This document shows positions 35,775 to 44,109 of a DNA stretch of 64,000 nt, piece after piece (the first letter of the stretch is position 1; the number at the start of each line of letters is the position of its first letter). The translations under genes were made by a program, and so were the position numbers. The DNA comes from Duncaniella muricolitica (GTDB taxonomy: Bacteria > Bacteroidota > Bacteroidia > Bacteroidales > Muribaculaceae): positions 2,170,001 to 2,234,000 of the forward strand of contig CP061009.1 of NCBI GenBank assembly GCA_025808375.1, in the 5' to 3' direction. A model generated the notes under the pieces. The model was not told where the DNA came from and searched no databases. It saw only the letters and a program-made list of their open reading frames with translations.

Positions 35775-36169
35775 TCGAGAGAGCTGTGATTATCATCAAG
35801 AAATTTGAAACGCTCCACCGCCCCAAGGATTATCCCTATGTCGGATATGGTCATAGAGTGTTGCCGGGAGAGCCATACCGGCGAGGTGTGCAGCTCACCG
35901 AGAAACAAGCCGATGCCCTGCTGCGTAAAGACCTCCGAAAATTCATATCGCTTTACAAGGCATACGGCAAAGACGCTCTGTTGTTAGGCGTGTTAGCCTA
36001 CAACTGCGGCCCCGGAGTGGTGAATAAATCCACCGTGCTGAAAAAACTTAAATCCGGCAACCGCGATATATTCAAGTCTTACACTGCCCACTGCCGTTAT
36101 AAAGGAAAATTCCACAAACAACTGCATCAGTGCCGACTGTCAGAGTTTGCGGCTTTATTTATGCCATAA
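35759..36169 (+). CDS. GH24-type lysozyme
   Basis: 136 residues of the phage-lysozyme family (N-acetylmuramidase). It has the catalytic Glu in KKFETLHRPKDYPYVGYGH, followed by GYGH, LTEKQADALLRKDL, and the helical ending with YNCGPGVVNKS. No signal peptide is seen. Lysozymes of this kind occur in Bacteroidales conjugation operons, where they open the wall for the transfer channel, and in prophages. Its start overlaps the truncated helicase gene on the other strand, evidence of a deletion joining two island parts. Confidence 0.82.
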   Translation: MDLPPFERAVIIIKKFETLHRPKDYPYVGYGHRVLPGEPYRRGVQLTEKQADALLRKDLRKFISLYKAYGKDALLLGVLAYNCGPGVVNKSTVLKKLKSGNRDIFKSYTAHCRYKGKFHKQLHQCRLSEFAALFMP

Positions 36170-36173
36170 TTGG

Positions 36174-36213
36174 ATACAGACCTTACAAAGAAATACTATC
36201 GTAAGGTCTGTAT
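36174..36213. terminator. Bidirectional terminator
   Basis: ATACAGACCTTAC / GTAAGGTCTGTAT, a perfect 13-bp stem with a 14-base loop, between the lysozyme and the convergent KAP gene. Confidence 0.8.
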
Positions 36214-36219
36214 TATATA

Positions 36220-37664
36220 TTAAAATCTCAACCTGTTTATAAGGTCAATTTTTGTGAATATAGAATTAAGTCCATACATGTTATAGCGTCCGCGCTGCTC
36301 TTCATAAGCCAGTGCTTCATACAGTTTCTCTGATGAAATCCGTTTAGGAGTTATGGGAAAGACTAACTCTTTCGAGTTATCACTTAATGACTTCCCTTTA
36401 AACGAATTATCACGAGGTATCCCTCGAATTCCGGAATAGTTGTATTTAAATATTAGATCAGCAAGTGCATACGCTATATGATGGTCTGAAAGGCTCCTAT
36501 TGTCAGATTTAAATATAGTTGACGGAAGGCTTTCTTCGACTTGAGTAAGTAGTTCCTGAAGAGTAAACTGTCCCTCTTTTATATTATCATATAACTTCTT
36601 ATTAGTGACTTTGAAATAACACAACAGGAAGAATAGGTCACTATCCACATATTGATCTAATGAATACCCACTTAAAGCTAAACGTGTATATGCAAAAATC
36701 TTATTTGTCATCCTGAGATTAATATTCGAGGCAACAATTATATCAGTCGCAATTGCTTCAAACATCTCTCCTTCGACATACAGATCACGGTGATTACGAC
36801 GCTGGCTGTGATTGAAAAAGCTATTAAAATCGTATGCATCGATTAAAAATTTTCAATACTTCTCTAAATCTGGAGCAGGAAGAGTGTATTCAATATCAAT
36901 AAATCTCTTAAGATATTGTTTCCCATCTATTTGAGAAGAACCATAAAATCCTTGTACAGCATATTGAAGTTGATCTATATTTACTGCTAAGACAAAGATG
37001 ATATTTGGAACCTCAAATAAGTGTTTAACTCGTTCAAGAAGTTTGACCGCAAAATGTGGATTACATCTATCAAGTTCATCTATGAAGAAAAAACAGGCTT
37101 TTCATTGCTCTCTGATGCCACAAATTCAGAGAGTATGGCTCTAAATTCGAGTAATCCTTCCTTATTATTTTGATAGTCGGACATTTGATTATAACAGAGT
37201 CCAACAGCTTCATCGATACCAGATTTAATAGCATCGGAATCTACTCCAGTTGTCTTTTTTACAACCCCTTTGGCGATTTCTCCAACAACTTTTAATCCGA
37301 TTTTTGCGCCGCTTATAACGACATCTTTAAAGCCATCTGATTTCTTAAAGACGTGATTTAATTCTGACATGAGCGCAATAAATGGATCGTCTTGAAAATC
37401 AGAGTTCCACGCATTGAAATAGATTGTTTTATATTCGTTGTCCTCTAACATCTGTCGCCACATTTTTACAAATGTAGTTTTCCCTGCACCCCATTCTCCA
37501 TCTAAAGCAAGAACAGCTCCTGATTCAGAAAGGGTTTCACATATATCTGTAAGATTTTTCGCAATAGGAAACCTATCTAATTTGTCTTCTGCAAAAGGTT
37601 CCCCTGATTTGATGTCCAATTCAATATCTTTGCACTTCATAATACGGTCTATAACTATTGTCAT
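36220..37664 (-). pseudogene. KAP family P-loop NTPase, broken
   Basis: Start MTIVIDRIMKCKDIELDI, Walker A GEWGAGKTTFVK (about 56-67). At 37090-37100 the T-run has one base too few: a seventh T would continue to the Walker B FFFIDELDRCNP in the next frame. Further on, TGA at about 36857 ends that frame (LPAPDLEKY), followed in frame by KFLIDAYDFNSFFNHSQRR and the 181-residue C-terminal part. KAP NTPases are membrane-associated in many bacteria and appear in defence and mobile contexts. As written it encodes no full protein. Confidence 0.78.
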
Positions 37665-37778
37665 TTATCGAAGAGCAAATAGTATGCCAATATCTAATAG
37701 AGTACGAATCTGACATTCTGTCAGAAGATATACATGAGCCAATCGCCGCCTTTTGGCGGCCGAAATTTTTGGCAAATC

Positions 37779-37813
37779 AAGGCTGGCAACTTCATCGCGA
37801 GGTCGCCAGCCTT
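37779..37813 (-). terminator. Terminator after DUF3873 gene
   Basis: AAGGCTGGC / GCCAGCCTT, 9-bp stem. A second hairpin, CCGCC-TTTT-GGCGG, lies at about 37745. Confidence 0.65.
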
Positions 37814-37837
37814 CTCTATATTACGACTTGGCTAATA

Positions 37838-38050
37838 TTATTTCTTCTTGTTCAGCCACTCGTCACGACGTTGTCTGCACTCTTTGAGTGTGCCTGCCGC
37901 GCAGGAAAATAACTCTCCGTCAGTGTGGCGGTAATCATATTGGTAGTGTTTCTTTCGCCGTGAGCGGTAGCCGGTGTAAAACACCTCGTATTGTTCTGTT
38001 TCGGGAGTAGTGGTTGTGCTTACTCCGTTGGTGGTTAACTTGGTTGCCAT
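37838..38050 (-). CDS. DUF3873 family protein
   Basis: 70 residues matching the Bacteroidales mobile-element family DUF3873: NGVSTTTTPETEQYEVF, YQYDYRHTDGELFSC and a C-terminal CRQRRDEWL. Function unknown. It is the last gene of a minus-strand set that begins at 40331. Confidence 0.82.
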   Translation of the reverse strand: MATKLTTNGVSTTTTPETEQYEVFYTGYRSRRKKHYQYDYRHTDGELFSCAAGTLKECRQRRDEWLNKKK

Positions 38051-38061
38051 AGTGTTGCTGT

Positions 38062-38319
38062 TTAGTATTCTACAATCAGTATCCGATATTCAAATGTCAT
38101 ATCGGGGTCGGTTATCTTCTTTTGTTTAAGCCACAGATGATGGTTGCCAAAGCCATATACGAAGTATCGGTCAAGGTCGTACTTATTGGCAAAATCGGCT
38201 ACTATCTGCCGTAGCGTTTTCTCGCTGTCGGCATAGAGAATATGGTTCACAAATTCTATGATAATTTTGGCTATCCTGTCATCAAAAATGATGGTCGGAT
38301 GTTCAAATGTTACTTTCAT
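38062..38319 (-). CDS. Small conserved mobile-element protein (unknown)
   Basis: 85 residues, no named family recognised. It has a strand-helix-strand look (KVTFEHPTIIFDD, KTLRQIVADFANKY, DRYFVYGFGNHHLWL) and lies 11 bases upstream of the DUF3873 gene. The gene order PcfK, PcfJ, this gene, DUF3873 is familiar from Bacteroidales conjugative elements, which supports it as real. Confidence 0.62.
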   Translation of the reverse strand: MKVTFEHPTIIFDDRIAKIIIEFVNHILYADSEKTLRQIVADFANKYDLDRYFVYGFGNHHLWLKQKKITDPDMTFEYRILIVEY

Positions 38320-38372
38320 AATCGGTGGGTATTGTGACCTGCGCCATTGCTGACGCAGGTCGGATTAAACAT

Positions 38373-39641
38373 TTAGGCGGTCATTCTCGCCTTGATTTCC
38401 TTTCGGTGGCTTGCGATAGCGTTTTCTATCCGTTGCTGATACTCGCTCACCTTGTTGCAGGCTGCACGGCATTGTACCACTTTGAGCGTCCGTAGGTCTA
38501 TCTCCACGGTAGCCACTGTCTTGCCGTCTATTCGGGCAGAGAATACAAGGCTCTCGGCTTTGAGATAGTATTGGCTACTGCCGACGCAGATATGCTGTGT
38601 CCTACCTTCCTCGTAGTATTCGTCAACGCTGTCGAGGGTTTTGATTTCTATCTCGTTGTCGGTGAACACAAGCCCGATGAAACGACCTTTCAGTTCCCTG
38701 AACTTCTCTTCATTCTCCAACGCCTTGTTCCGGTCAGCTTCTCTGCGCTCCTTCTCTCGCTGGCGGTGTACCTTCTGCACATATTCATCGTGTGCGTCAA
38801 AGAGATTGGCGGGGGCGATAAGTTTCGGCGAGTGGGTATCACGCCCGAAGCGTTCCAGCATATGCAGATAGTCATACCACGTTGAGAGGTTGGGAATTTC
38901 ATATCCGTGACGCTTGGCGATGATATATGATGCCCAGAAGTGTTTTACCTCATCGGTATGATATGCCATATATTTAAGCATATCTATGTTGCCATCTTTC
39001 ATCAGTGTTTCGGCTTGCGGTGAGGAAAGGAGCATTGAGAAAAGTTTGATTGGGCGGATTTCGTGGAAATTTACGTCAAATCCGTTTCTTGTGAGAGCCG
39101 GAATTATCTTGAGTTTCGGATATAGATATTGGTCGGAGATATAGCGGTAGATGTCGTTGTCTTTTCTTATCTCCATAGGATAACCGAAGGCAAAGCAGTC
39201 AAGATGCCAGCCCATTATGCGCGGAATAGCCACAAGCGCAGTCTTTCCGTCGGGGGCAATCCAATACTGCCCGATTTCCCGAAAGGCGGACGAAGCCTTG
39301 CACCCTTTTTTCATTTTCACCTCCATGAGAAACATTCGCAGTATCTGATATTCTCCGCAGGTGGCTATCACGTTGAGATAGGATTTCTGCTGACATTTGC
39401 GCTCAAATGTTTCCTTGACTTCAAGTTTAGCCTTGCAGTTGGGGCAGGTGCATTTGTCGGTGTGACCGGTCATCATCCACGAATGTCCGCAGTCCATACA
39501 AGTGGTGCAACCTTTCGGCAAGCGGTAGGCATAGTGGTCGATTGTGTTTCTGAATGCCCAACGACGGGGAGCGGTGGCGAGTGGGCGAAGATGCCCACTC
39601 TGTGCGATTACCGCCTTTTCAAGTTTTGTTCTTGGTTTCAT
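38373..39641 (-). CDS. PcfJ-like protein
   Basis: 422 residues. An N-terminal zinc-ribbon-like part (TCMDCGHSWM, CTCPNCKAKLEV) is followed by the PcfJ domain with a C-terminal signature HICVGSSQYYLKAESLVFSA, VATVEIDLRTLKVVQC and KVSEYQQRIENAI. PcfJ-type proteins accompany conjugative plasmids and transposons; their molecular role is not settled. The gene is intact and sits 12 bases after the PcfK gene. Confidence 0.85.
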   Translation of the reverse strand: MKPRTKLEKAVIAQSGHLRPLATAPRRWAFRNTIDHYAYRLPKGCTTCMDCGHSWMMTGHTDKCTCPNCKAKLEVKETFERKCQQKSYLNVIATCGEYQILRMFLMEVKMKKGCKASSAFREIGQYWIAPDGKTALVAIPRIMGWHLDCFAFGYPMEIRKDNDIYRYISDQYLYPKLKIIPALTRNGFDVNFHEIRPIKLFSMLLSSPQAETLMKDGNIDMLKYMAYHTDEVKHFWASYIIAKRHGYEIPNLSTWYDYLHMLERFGRDTHSPKLIAPANLFDAHDEYVQKVHRQREKERREADRNKALENEEKFRELKGRFIGLVFTDNEIEIKTLDSVDEYYEEGRTQHICVGSSQYYLKAESLVFSARIDGKTVATVEIDLRTLKVVQCRAACNKVSEYQQRIENAIASHRKEIKARMTA

Positions 39642-39653
39642 AGTCGTAATGTA

Positions 39654-40088
39654 TTAGAAGTCAAAAAGACTGCGTTGTTCAACTTTGGGTCTGTTCTCGG
39701 TCGCTTTCTTGGATTGCGAGGGTCTGCGCATTTTGGACGCTTCCTCGTCACGGAGTTTTGCGATAGCGTCCTGCCGTGCCTGCTCCTTTTCCTCCTCGGT
39801 GAGTTCTACCGTGTGGTTGACCACCACTTGGCAGTTGACAGGCTTTCCGACCTCTATTTCGCTTTCTTCCCAGTAGTGGACTGCCATTCCGAATATTTCA
39901 TCGTCCTCGAATCCGTTGCACCCGCTTTTCTGCACTTGGCAGATTATATAGGTGATACACTCAGAGAGCGACTTTGAGGGATTGGCATACTTGACGGCGA
40001 ACAATGCGTCAGACTCCGCCATATTGTCAAGATAAGTTCTGATTGTGTCTTGGAACGCCATAGTTCCTTTCATTGAGTTCTGTGCCAT
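39654..40088 (-). CDS. PcfK-like protein
   Basis: 144 residues. The N-terminal half has the family pattern FQDTIRTYLDNMAESDALFA, KSLSECITYIICQVQKSGC and DDEIFGMAVHYWEE, followed by a charged coiled coil (LTEEEKEQARQDAIAKLRDE) and a basic tail ending SLFDF. It pairs with PcfJ downstream. Function unknown but typical of conjugative elements. Confidence 0.85.
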   Translation of the reverse strand: MAQNSMKGTMAFQDTIRTYLDNMAESDALFAVKYANPSKSLSECITYIICQVQKSGCNGFEDDEIFGMAVHYWEESEIEVGKPVNCQVVVNHTVELTEEEKEQARQDAIAKLRDEEASKMRRPSQSKKATENRPKVEQRSLFDF

Positions 40089-40100
40089 AGCCGTAAATGT

Positions 40101-40331
40101 TTAGAAAATTGTCAATAGCCAACAGATTGCCGCTATCATCGTCAGCAGGGATATTATCCACCCGATGCCTCTGAATACGGGTCTTACAACCACCCAGACG
40201 ACCACCGCCACCAATGTGCCGATTATGAAGCCGACCACCCTTGCGACCGTCTTTAATATGCGGTACTGATGGGAGGTTTGGTGAGCTTTGCCTCGACCTG
40301 AATTTCTAATATGTGGATTTGTAGCTGTCAT
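40101..40331 (-). CDS. 76-residue membrane protein
   Basis: A basic N-terminus (HIRNSGRGKAHQTSHQ) then two hydrophobic spans (VGFIIGTLVAVVVWVVV and IGWIISLLTMIAAICWLL). First gene of the PcfK/PcfJ set, 12 bases upstream of pcfK. No family name recognised. Confidence 0.6.
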   Translation of the reverse strand: MTATNPHIRNSGRGKAHQTSHQYRILKTVARVVGFIIGTLVAVVVWVVVRPVFRGIGWIISLLTMIAAICWLLTIF

Positions 40332-41027
40332 ATAGGCGGGTGCTTTTTTTTAACCATGCGTCCAGTGACGGTGTGGCTGTATGAGTTGCTCGACGCTTGA
40401 AAGGCGCGTGGCGACAAAAAAAGGGTGGTTCAGGCAAGCCGGCCAAATACTACCTCCGCAGGAGCGTGGAGATTTTGACGGATTGAATGAACAGCCCTTA
40501 GCCGCACGTTATATCAGGCGAGCGACTTATACTTGCCCATCCGTTAATGTGATGCCTGCTTGAAAGGCACCCCCGGCATGACGGCACAAAGGAACATATC
40601 AGTCGGCAACCGGCAGTGTTGCCGATGGACTTGAAACAATGAAAAGAAATAATGGCACCGCGCCCCGGAAAGCGGAGTCTATGACGGTCAGCGAGGCACG
40701 AACCGGCCGCCATTGTCTCCGCCCGTGGGTGCAAACAAGCGATGAGTGGCGGAGCGGTCGAAAAAATCCTTGCGAGGCAATGCGGCCCGGAATACGGACA
40801 GCCGCCATTACAGTCTTATGGTATCAGGCAGCGTCCTCGATGCCCACCATAAGGCGATGGCGGTTGTCGGTGTTCAGCTTTGCCCATAGGCGTGGTGCGG
40901 TCAAGGGGTGTCAGTGCTTGCACCGTCACCTATTGACGGCATAACGCCGCCAACACGGAAGACCGCTCCGCCTCTCGTCGCTTTCGATAGTCTAAATCAA
41001 AGCGTTTGTGACATTTCAACATAACAT
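40332..41027. other. GC-rich gene-free stretch of the island
   Basis: Nearly 700 bases, more GC-rich than its surroundings. Open frames on both strands lack domains or ribosome sites, so I call none. It holds a 7-bp hairpin (CGGCAAC-CGGCAGT-GTTGCCG, about 40613) and several GGC/GCC-rich inverted words. It may hold a non-coding RNA or a transfer origin; the sequence alone does not say which. Confidence 0.4.
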
Positions 41028-41084
41028 TTTGGTGTGGCAAATCGTTATTATATGAGAATTATTTATTAACTTTGCCACACCAAA
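41028..41084 (+). promoter_or_regulatory. Operator/promoter of the XRE-ImmA-PIN operon
   Basis: TTTGGTGTGGCAAA (41028-41041) is the exact inverted copy of TTTGCCACACCAAA (41071-41084). A -7 box TAACTTTG (41067-41074) overlaps the second arm. A repressor bound to the two 14-base arms would cover the promoter, ten bases before the XRE start codon. Confidence 0.78.
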
Positions 41085-41094
41085 TAAAACTGAT

Positions 41095-41430
41095 ATGGAT
41101 AAGATAATAGCCCGCAATATAAAGAAACTCAGGGAAACAGCTCGATACACACAGGATGAGGTAGCGCAGGCTCTCGGCGTAACGAGGTCGGCATACAGCA
41201 ACTATGAGTCGGGCGACAGGGAGGTGCCATATGATGTAATCGAGAAAGCAAGCGACTTTTTCGGTTGCGATATGGCTGTATTGTTTGAAGAAAACGAGAA
41301 TGTCGATGCCATGATTCTTGTATCGGCTTTCCGTCTTGACGGTATGACAGACGATGATGCGGCTGAAATCATACGCTTCAAAGATATTGTGAAGTCTTAT
41401 CTGAAAATGGAGGCGATAGAGGCACGATGA
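41095..41430 (+). CDS. XRE-family repressor (likely antitoxin/regulator)
   Basis: 111 residues. An XRE helix-turn-helix lies at residues 4-62 (IARNIKKLRETARYTQDEVA, ALGVTRSAYSNYESGDREVP), with a helical C-terminus. It is the first gene of a three-gene operon whose next gene starts four bases before its stop (ATGA). It most likely represses its own promoter through the 14-bp inverted repeat just upstream. Confidence 0.88.
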   Translation: MDKIIARNIKKLRETARYTQDEVAQALGVTRSAYSNYESGDREVPYDVIEKASDFFGCDMAVLFEENENVDAMILVSAFRLDGMTDDDAAEIIRFKDIVKSYLKMEAIEAR

Positions 41431-42140
41431 AAGCTGCATTATTAAATCTTGTTGAAAACCAAGTGTCACGGTTTCGTCAGATGGCGGGACTGAGTGATGC
41501 CGAGGCGGTCAATCTCAAAAGTCTGCTTTTGAAATTGAATGTGCTTACTGTTTACCGTCCGTTGTCTGATAACTTCTCCGGCATGAGTCTGAAAAGCTGT
41601 GACAGACGGTTTATGCTGATCAATTCCAACCAGCCGAAATGCCGTCAGCATTTCACAATTGCCCATGAACTCTATCATCTGTATGTGGATCCGAATCCGA
41701 TGCCGCATAACTGTTCTGCCGATGGAAAGAAAAGTGATGCGGAGCAATGTGCTGATGCTTTTGCCCTGATGTTCCTGATGCCGGCTGACGGTGTAAGACA
41801 GATGATTCCGGACAATGAGCTGATGTCAGGGCATGTGTCGTTGGCCTCGGTGCTGAGAATAGAGCATTATTTCTCGGTGTCACATTCCGCTGCTCTCAAT
41901 CGGCTTTTTGACCTCAGACTTATTGACCGAAACGAGAGAGACCTTTATCTGCAATATCCGGTAAAGAAGACTGCAAGGGAATATGGCTATGACACCACCT
42001 TATATGAGCCGGGCAATGAAAATCTCGTAATCGGGAATTTTGGGGAGAAGGCAAGACGGCTTTTCGATGAGGAAAAGATTTCAGAGGGGCATTATATGGA
42101 ACTGTTACATAAAATCGGCATAAATGACAGCGAAGACTAA
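41427..42140 (+). CDS. ImmA/IrrE family metallopeptidase
   Basis: 237 residues with the zinc-peptidase motif HELYH (in CRQHFTIAHELYHLYVDP, about 72-89) and a later conserved Glu/Asp region (QCADAFALMFLMP, where the third ligand is expected). ImmA/IrrE proteases cleave or relieve XRE repressors in phage, ICE and stress systems. The start overlaps the XRE gene and the end overlaps the PIN gene, so the three are made together. It probably cleaves the XRE partner in response to a signal. Confidence 0.9.
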   Translation: MKAALLNLVENQVSRFRQMAGLSDAEAVNLKSLLLKLNVLTVYRPLSDNFSGMSLKSCDRRFMLINSNQPKCRQHFTIAHELYHLYVDPNPMPHNCSADGKKSDAEQCADAFALMFLMPADGVRQMIPDNELMSGHVSLASVLRIEHYFSVSHSAALNRLFDLRLIDRNERDLYLQYPVKKTAREYGYDTTLYEPGNENLVIGNFGEKARRLFDEEKISEGHYMELLHKIGINDSED

Positions 42141-42654
42141 AATCGTACTTGACGCCGATGTTATCATTCACTTTGTCAAGGGCGGACAGTTCAGCCTGCT
42201 GCTTGATATATTTCCGGAATATCAGTATATCATACTGGATGTGGTTTATGACGAAGTGACGGTCAATAAGGCTACGAAGACACAGATTGACAACACTCTG
42301 AAATTTCTATCCGCTCGTATTGCCAATGTGACGTTTGCCCCTAAGGGAGAATCCCGGCTTGAGTATGCCCGACTTCGCTCTACTTTACTGTTAGGCAAGG
42401 GAGAGAGTGCATGTATGGTATATTGCCGTGACAATCAGGATGTGCTTGGCAGCAGCAACCTTAAAGATATAAAGGAATATTGCAGCCAAAATCAGATAAC
42501 ATATCTGACCACATTGGATTTCCTATATTACGCATATATACGAAAGAAAATGAGCAAGGTCGAGATAGATGCTTTTATCAAAGATGTGCGGGCAAAAGGC
42601 AGTAAACTTCCCGATGCGGATATAGAAAAATATGTACCTACAAGTCAGATTTAA
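42124..42654 (+). CDS. PIN-like domain protein (candidate RNase toxin)
   Basis: 176 residues. The N-terminal KIVLDADVIIHFVKGG has the first PIN Asp, an acidic middle (VVYDEVTVN), GKGESACMVYC with Glu, and NQDVLGSSNLKD/YLTTLDFLYY toward the end. This acidic layout fits the PIN nuclease fold used by many toxins. The start overlaps immA by 17 bases. The likely system: XRE and ImmA control, PIN as effector. The acidic set is plausible but not proven catalytic. Confidence 0.72.
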   Translation: MTAKTKIVLDADVIIHFVKGGQFSLLLDIFPEYQYIILDVVYDEVTVNKATKTQIDNTLKFLSARIANVTFAPKGESRLEYARLRSTLLLGKGESACMVYCRDNQDVLGSSNLKDIKEYCSQNQITYLTTLDFLYYAYIRKKMSKVEIDAFIKDVRAKGSKLPDADIEKYVPTSQI

Positions 42655-42882
42655 GAAATGCGCGAGACTCTGTTAGAAATTATTAAATCGAACTCGCGGT
42701 CTTGCAAATGTGACACAAATCGACTAATTTTGAAATAGTGATTGGACATTGCCTGTGGAGACGGGCTTTCGGAGTCCAAAATCCGAGTTGTAAACTTTGG
42801 CACTAAAACGGCACTGACAAAAATATTGAACATCCAACTATTTGATATAACTGCATTTGCAGCGGAGAAGCACGCCCCCGTA

Positions 42883-42984
42883 CTTTCCGCAACCTGCGGA
42901 CCATAAAATTGGCCGCAAAACCTTAAAACCTCAGACTGTCAGACAGTTCTGAGGTTTTTCATGTCCTTCCGGCAGTGTCTCTTG
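42883..42984 (+). repeat. Right boundary repeat of the tRNA-Ser island
   Basis: Starts CTTTCCGCAACC and ends GTGTCTCTTG like 27731-27833. The terminator stem AAAACCTCAGA/TCTGAGGTTTT carries paired changes relative to the left copy. From 42655 to here I see no gene. Confidence 0.68.
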
Positions 42985-43082
42985 AGGATCAGCAGCAAAA
43001 CGGATCAGCAGCATTTATCCCGGAATAGGTACTAAATGGTGACTGACTCCCATTTAATAGTTAAAATCCCATAAAATTTTCG

Positions 43083-43090
43083 TACCTTTG
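43083..43090 (+). promoter_or_regulatory. -7 box (TACCTTTG) ahead of the structured RNA
   Basis: Exact TAnnTTTG match. Transcription would begin near 43097 and run through the structured RNA to the YciI-like gene. Confidence 0.6.
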
Positions 43091-43161
43091 TGGTCGGGTT
43101 GACGCAAGTTTCCCCATGACATTTTGAAACAAGAAGCGGTATGCTCTCTTGTATTTGGGAA

Positions 43162-43256
43162 CGTAGGAAATTCACCAGTGTACTGAGATTGCATAGCGGT
43201 TCTCACGCATACGGCGTGGGCTGCTATCTCTACATCTGTACACAAGGTTTCCTACG
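43162..43256 (+). ncRNA. Nested-stem structured RNA, candidate leader element
   Basis: Four stems lie inside one another: 43162-43170 with 43248-43256 (CGTAGGAAA/TTTCCTACG, 9 bp perfect); 43178-43183 with 43238-43243 (GTGTAC/GTACAC); 43185-43187 plus 43193-43197 with 43223-43230 (GAG, ATAGC / GCTAT, CTC); and 43204-43208 with 43214-43218 (CACGC/GCGTG, 5-base loop). Such nesting is unlikely by chance. A promoter lies 72 bases upstream, and a GCTCCA/TGGAGC hairpin (43306-43326) sits over the ribosome site of the next gene. A cis-regulatory leader or small RNA is likely; I do not recognise the family. Confidence 0.62.
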
Positions 43257-43335
43257 ACCTCCAAATAAGACTTGGCGTTGCAGTCCGCGCTTCTGTATTT
43301 ATAAACCGCTCCATCTGACTGTGGAGCAAAATGAT

Positions 43336-43644
43336 ATGACTATGTTTATCGCAATTCTCAAATACAAAAAGCCCTTGAGCGAGGTTGACCGATTCCTTGT
43401 CGCTCATCGTGAATATCTCACCACACACTATGCTGCCGGTGATTTCATCGCATCCGGGCCGCAGACGCCTCGTGTCGGTGGCGTGATAATGATGAAAGCC
43501 GACAGCCGTGAAGCGGTTCATGCTATAATTGCAGAAGATCCATTCTACATAAATGGCATTGCTGATTATCAGATTGTAGAGTTTACTCCTACGATGTTCA
43601 GCGACCCAATACTTTCCGACATACTGTATAATAGTAGCAGATAA
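43336..43644 (+). CDS. YciI family protein
   Basis: About 102 residues of the YciI/YCII-related fold: MFIAILKYKKPLSEVDRFL, LTTHYAAGDFIASGPQTPRV, GGVIMMKADSREAVHAIIAE, DPFYINGIADYQIVEFTP. The family's Asp-His pair region is present, but the reactions are mostly unknown. The start at 43336 (or 43342) is chosen because the longer frame upstream consists of the structured RNA, not protein. It may be controlled by that leader. Confidence 0.83.
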   Translation: MTMFIAILKYKKPLSEVDRFLVAHREYLTTHYAAGDFIASGPQTPRVGGVIMMKADSREAVHAIIAEDPFYINGIADYQIVEFTPTMFSDPILSDILYNSSR

Positions 43645-43664
43645 AGGAGACATTTTATTGCAAG

Positions 43665-44035
43665 ATGAAACAGAACAATATTTTATATCTGGTTATTGGA
43701 TGTGCCATGATGATGGCTTCATGTAGCCAGTCGTCGAATAAGGCCCAAAAGACGACATTAGAAGATGATGATAGACCCCCATTGGAATATACCGATGCTG
43801 ACAGGACGTTTAGTGTTGTACTTGAAATCTCAAGTGACAGCCTGATGACTTGCAACAATAATTTCTCGGGGGCCGGACAGTGGCCCTTCGATATTGGATA
43901 CAAGTAATCCCGCTTTTCTGGATCTTCTATCTGATTGGTTTGCATCAATGGATTCCGTTCAGATAAACCAACTCAAACGCGTGGATGAACTTCATATTTC
44001 AGTAAGAGACGGTGTTACAGATGCAACTATCTAAA
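43665..44035 (+). pseudogene. Small lipoprotein gene with frameshift
   Basis: Begins MKQNNILYLVIGCAMMMASC, a signal peptide with a lipobox at MASC. It continues acidic, then at about 43880 the frame ends early (FDIGYK). The alternative frame continues as GPSILDTSNPAFLDLLSDWF and ends at TAA 44033-44035. A one- or two-base change probably split the gene. The rest is not assigned to a family. Confidence 0.5.
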
Positions 44036-44109
44036 AGGTTAAACGTAACGTCATGAAATGTGGAATCAAGGGGATTTAAATATCTAATTTTTGACAGAAT
44101 CATATTACG

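Larger units (their letters stand above)
27738..42984. mobile_element. Decayed conjugative-type island at tRNA-Ser, about 15 kb
   Basis: Lies between the two boundary repeats. It contains genes typical of Bacteroidales conjugative transposons (DUF3873, PcfJ, PcfK, lysozyme, a large helicase) but no integrase, relaxase or tra genes. It is riddled with insertions and broken genes: an ISAon1-like element, an IS21-family element, gene fragments, a helicase stop and a split KAP NTPase. The XRE/ImmA/PIN operon at the right end is intact. The boundary call rests on the repeat and on content; loss of the integrase leaves it inferential. Confidence 0.6.

Noticed and set aside
40639..40944. A 101-residue ORF in the GC-rich island spacer
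   Set aside because: Rich in Arg with no domain and no ribosome site; overlapping frames on the other strand look equally good, as expected in GC-rich non-coding DNA.
43141..43335. Longer protein start for the YciI-like gene
   Set aside because: The 65 extra residues lie in the nested-stem RNA and have no resemblance to the family, which starts at MTMFIAIL.
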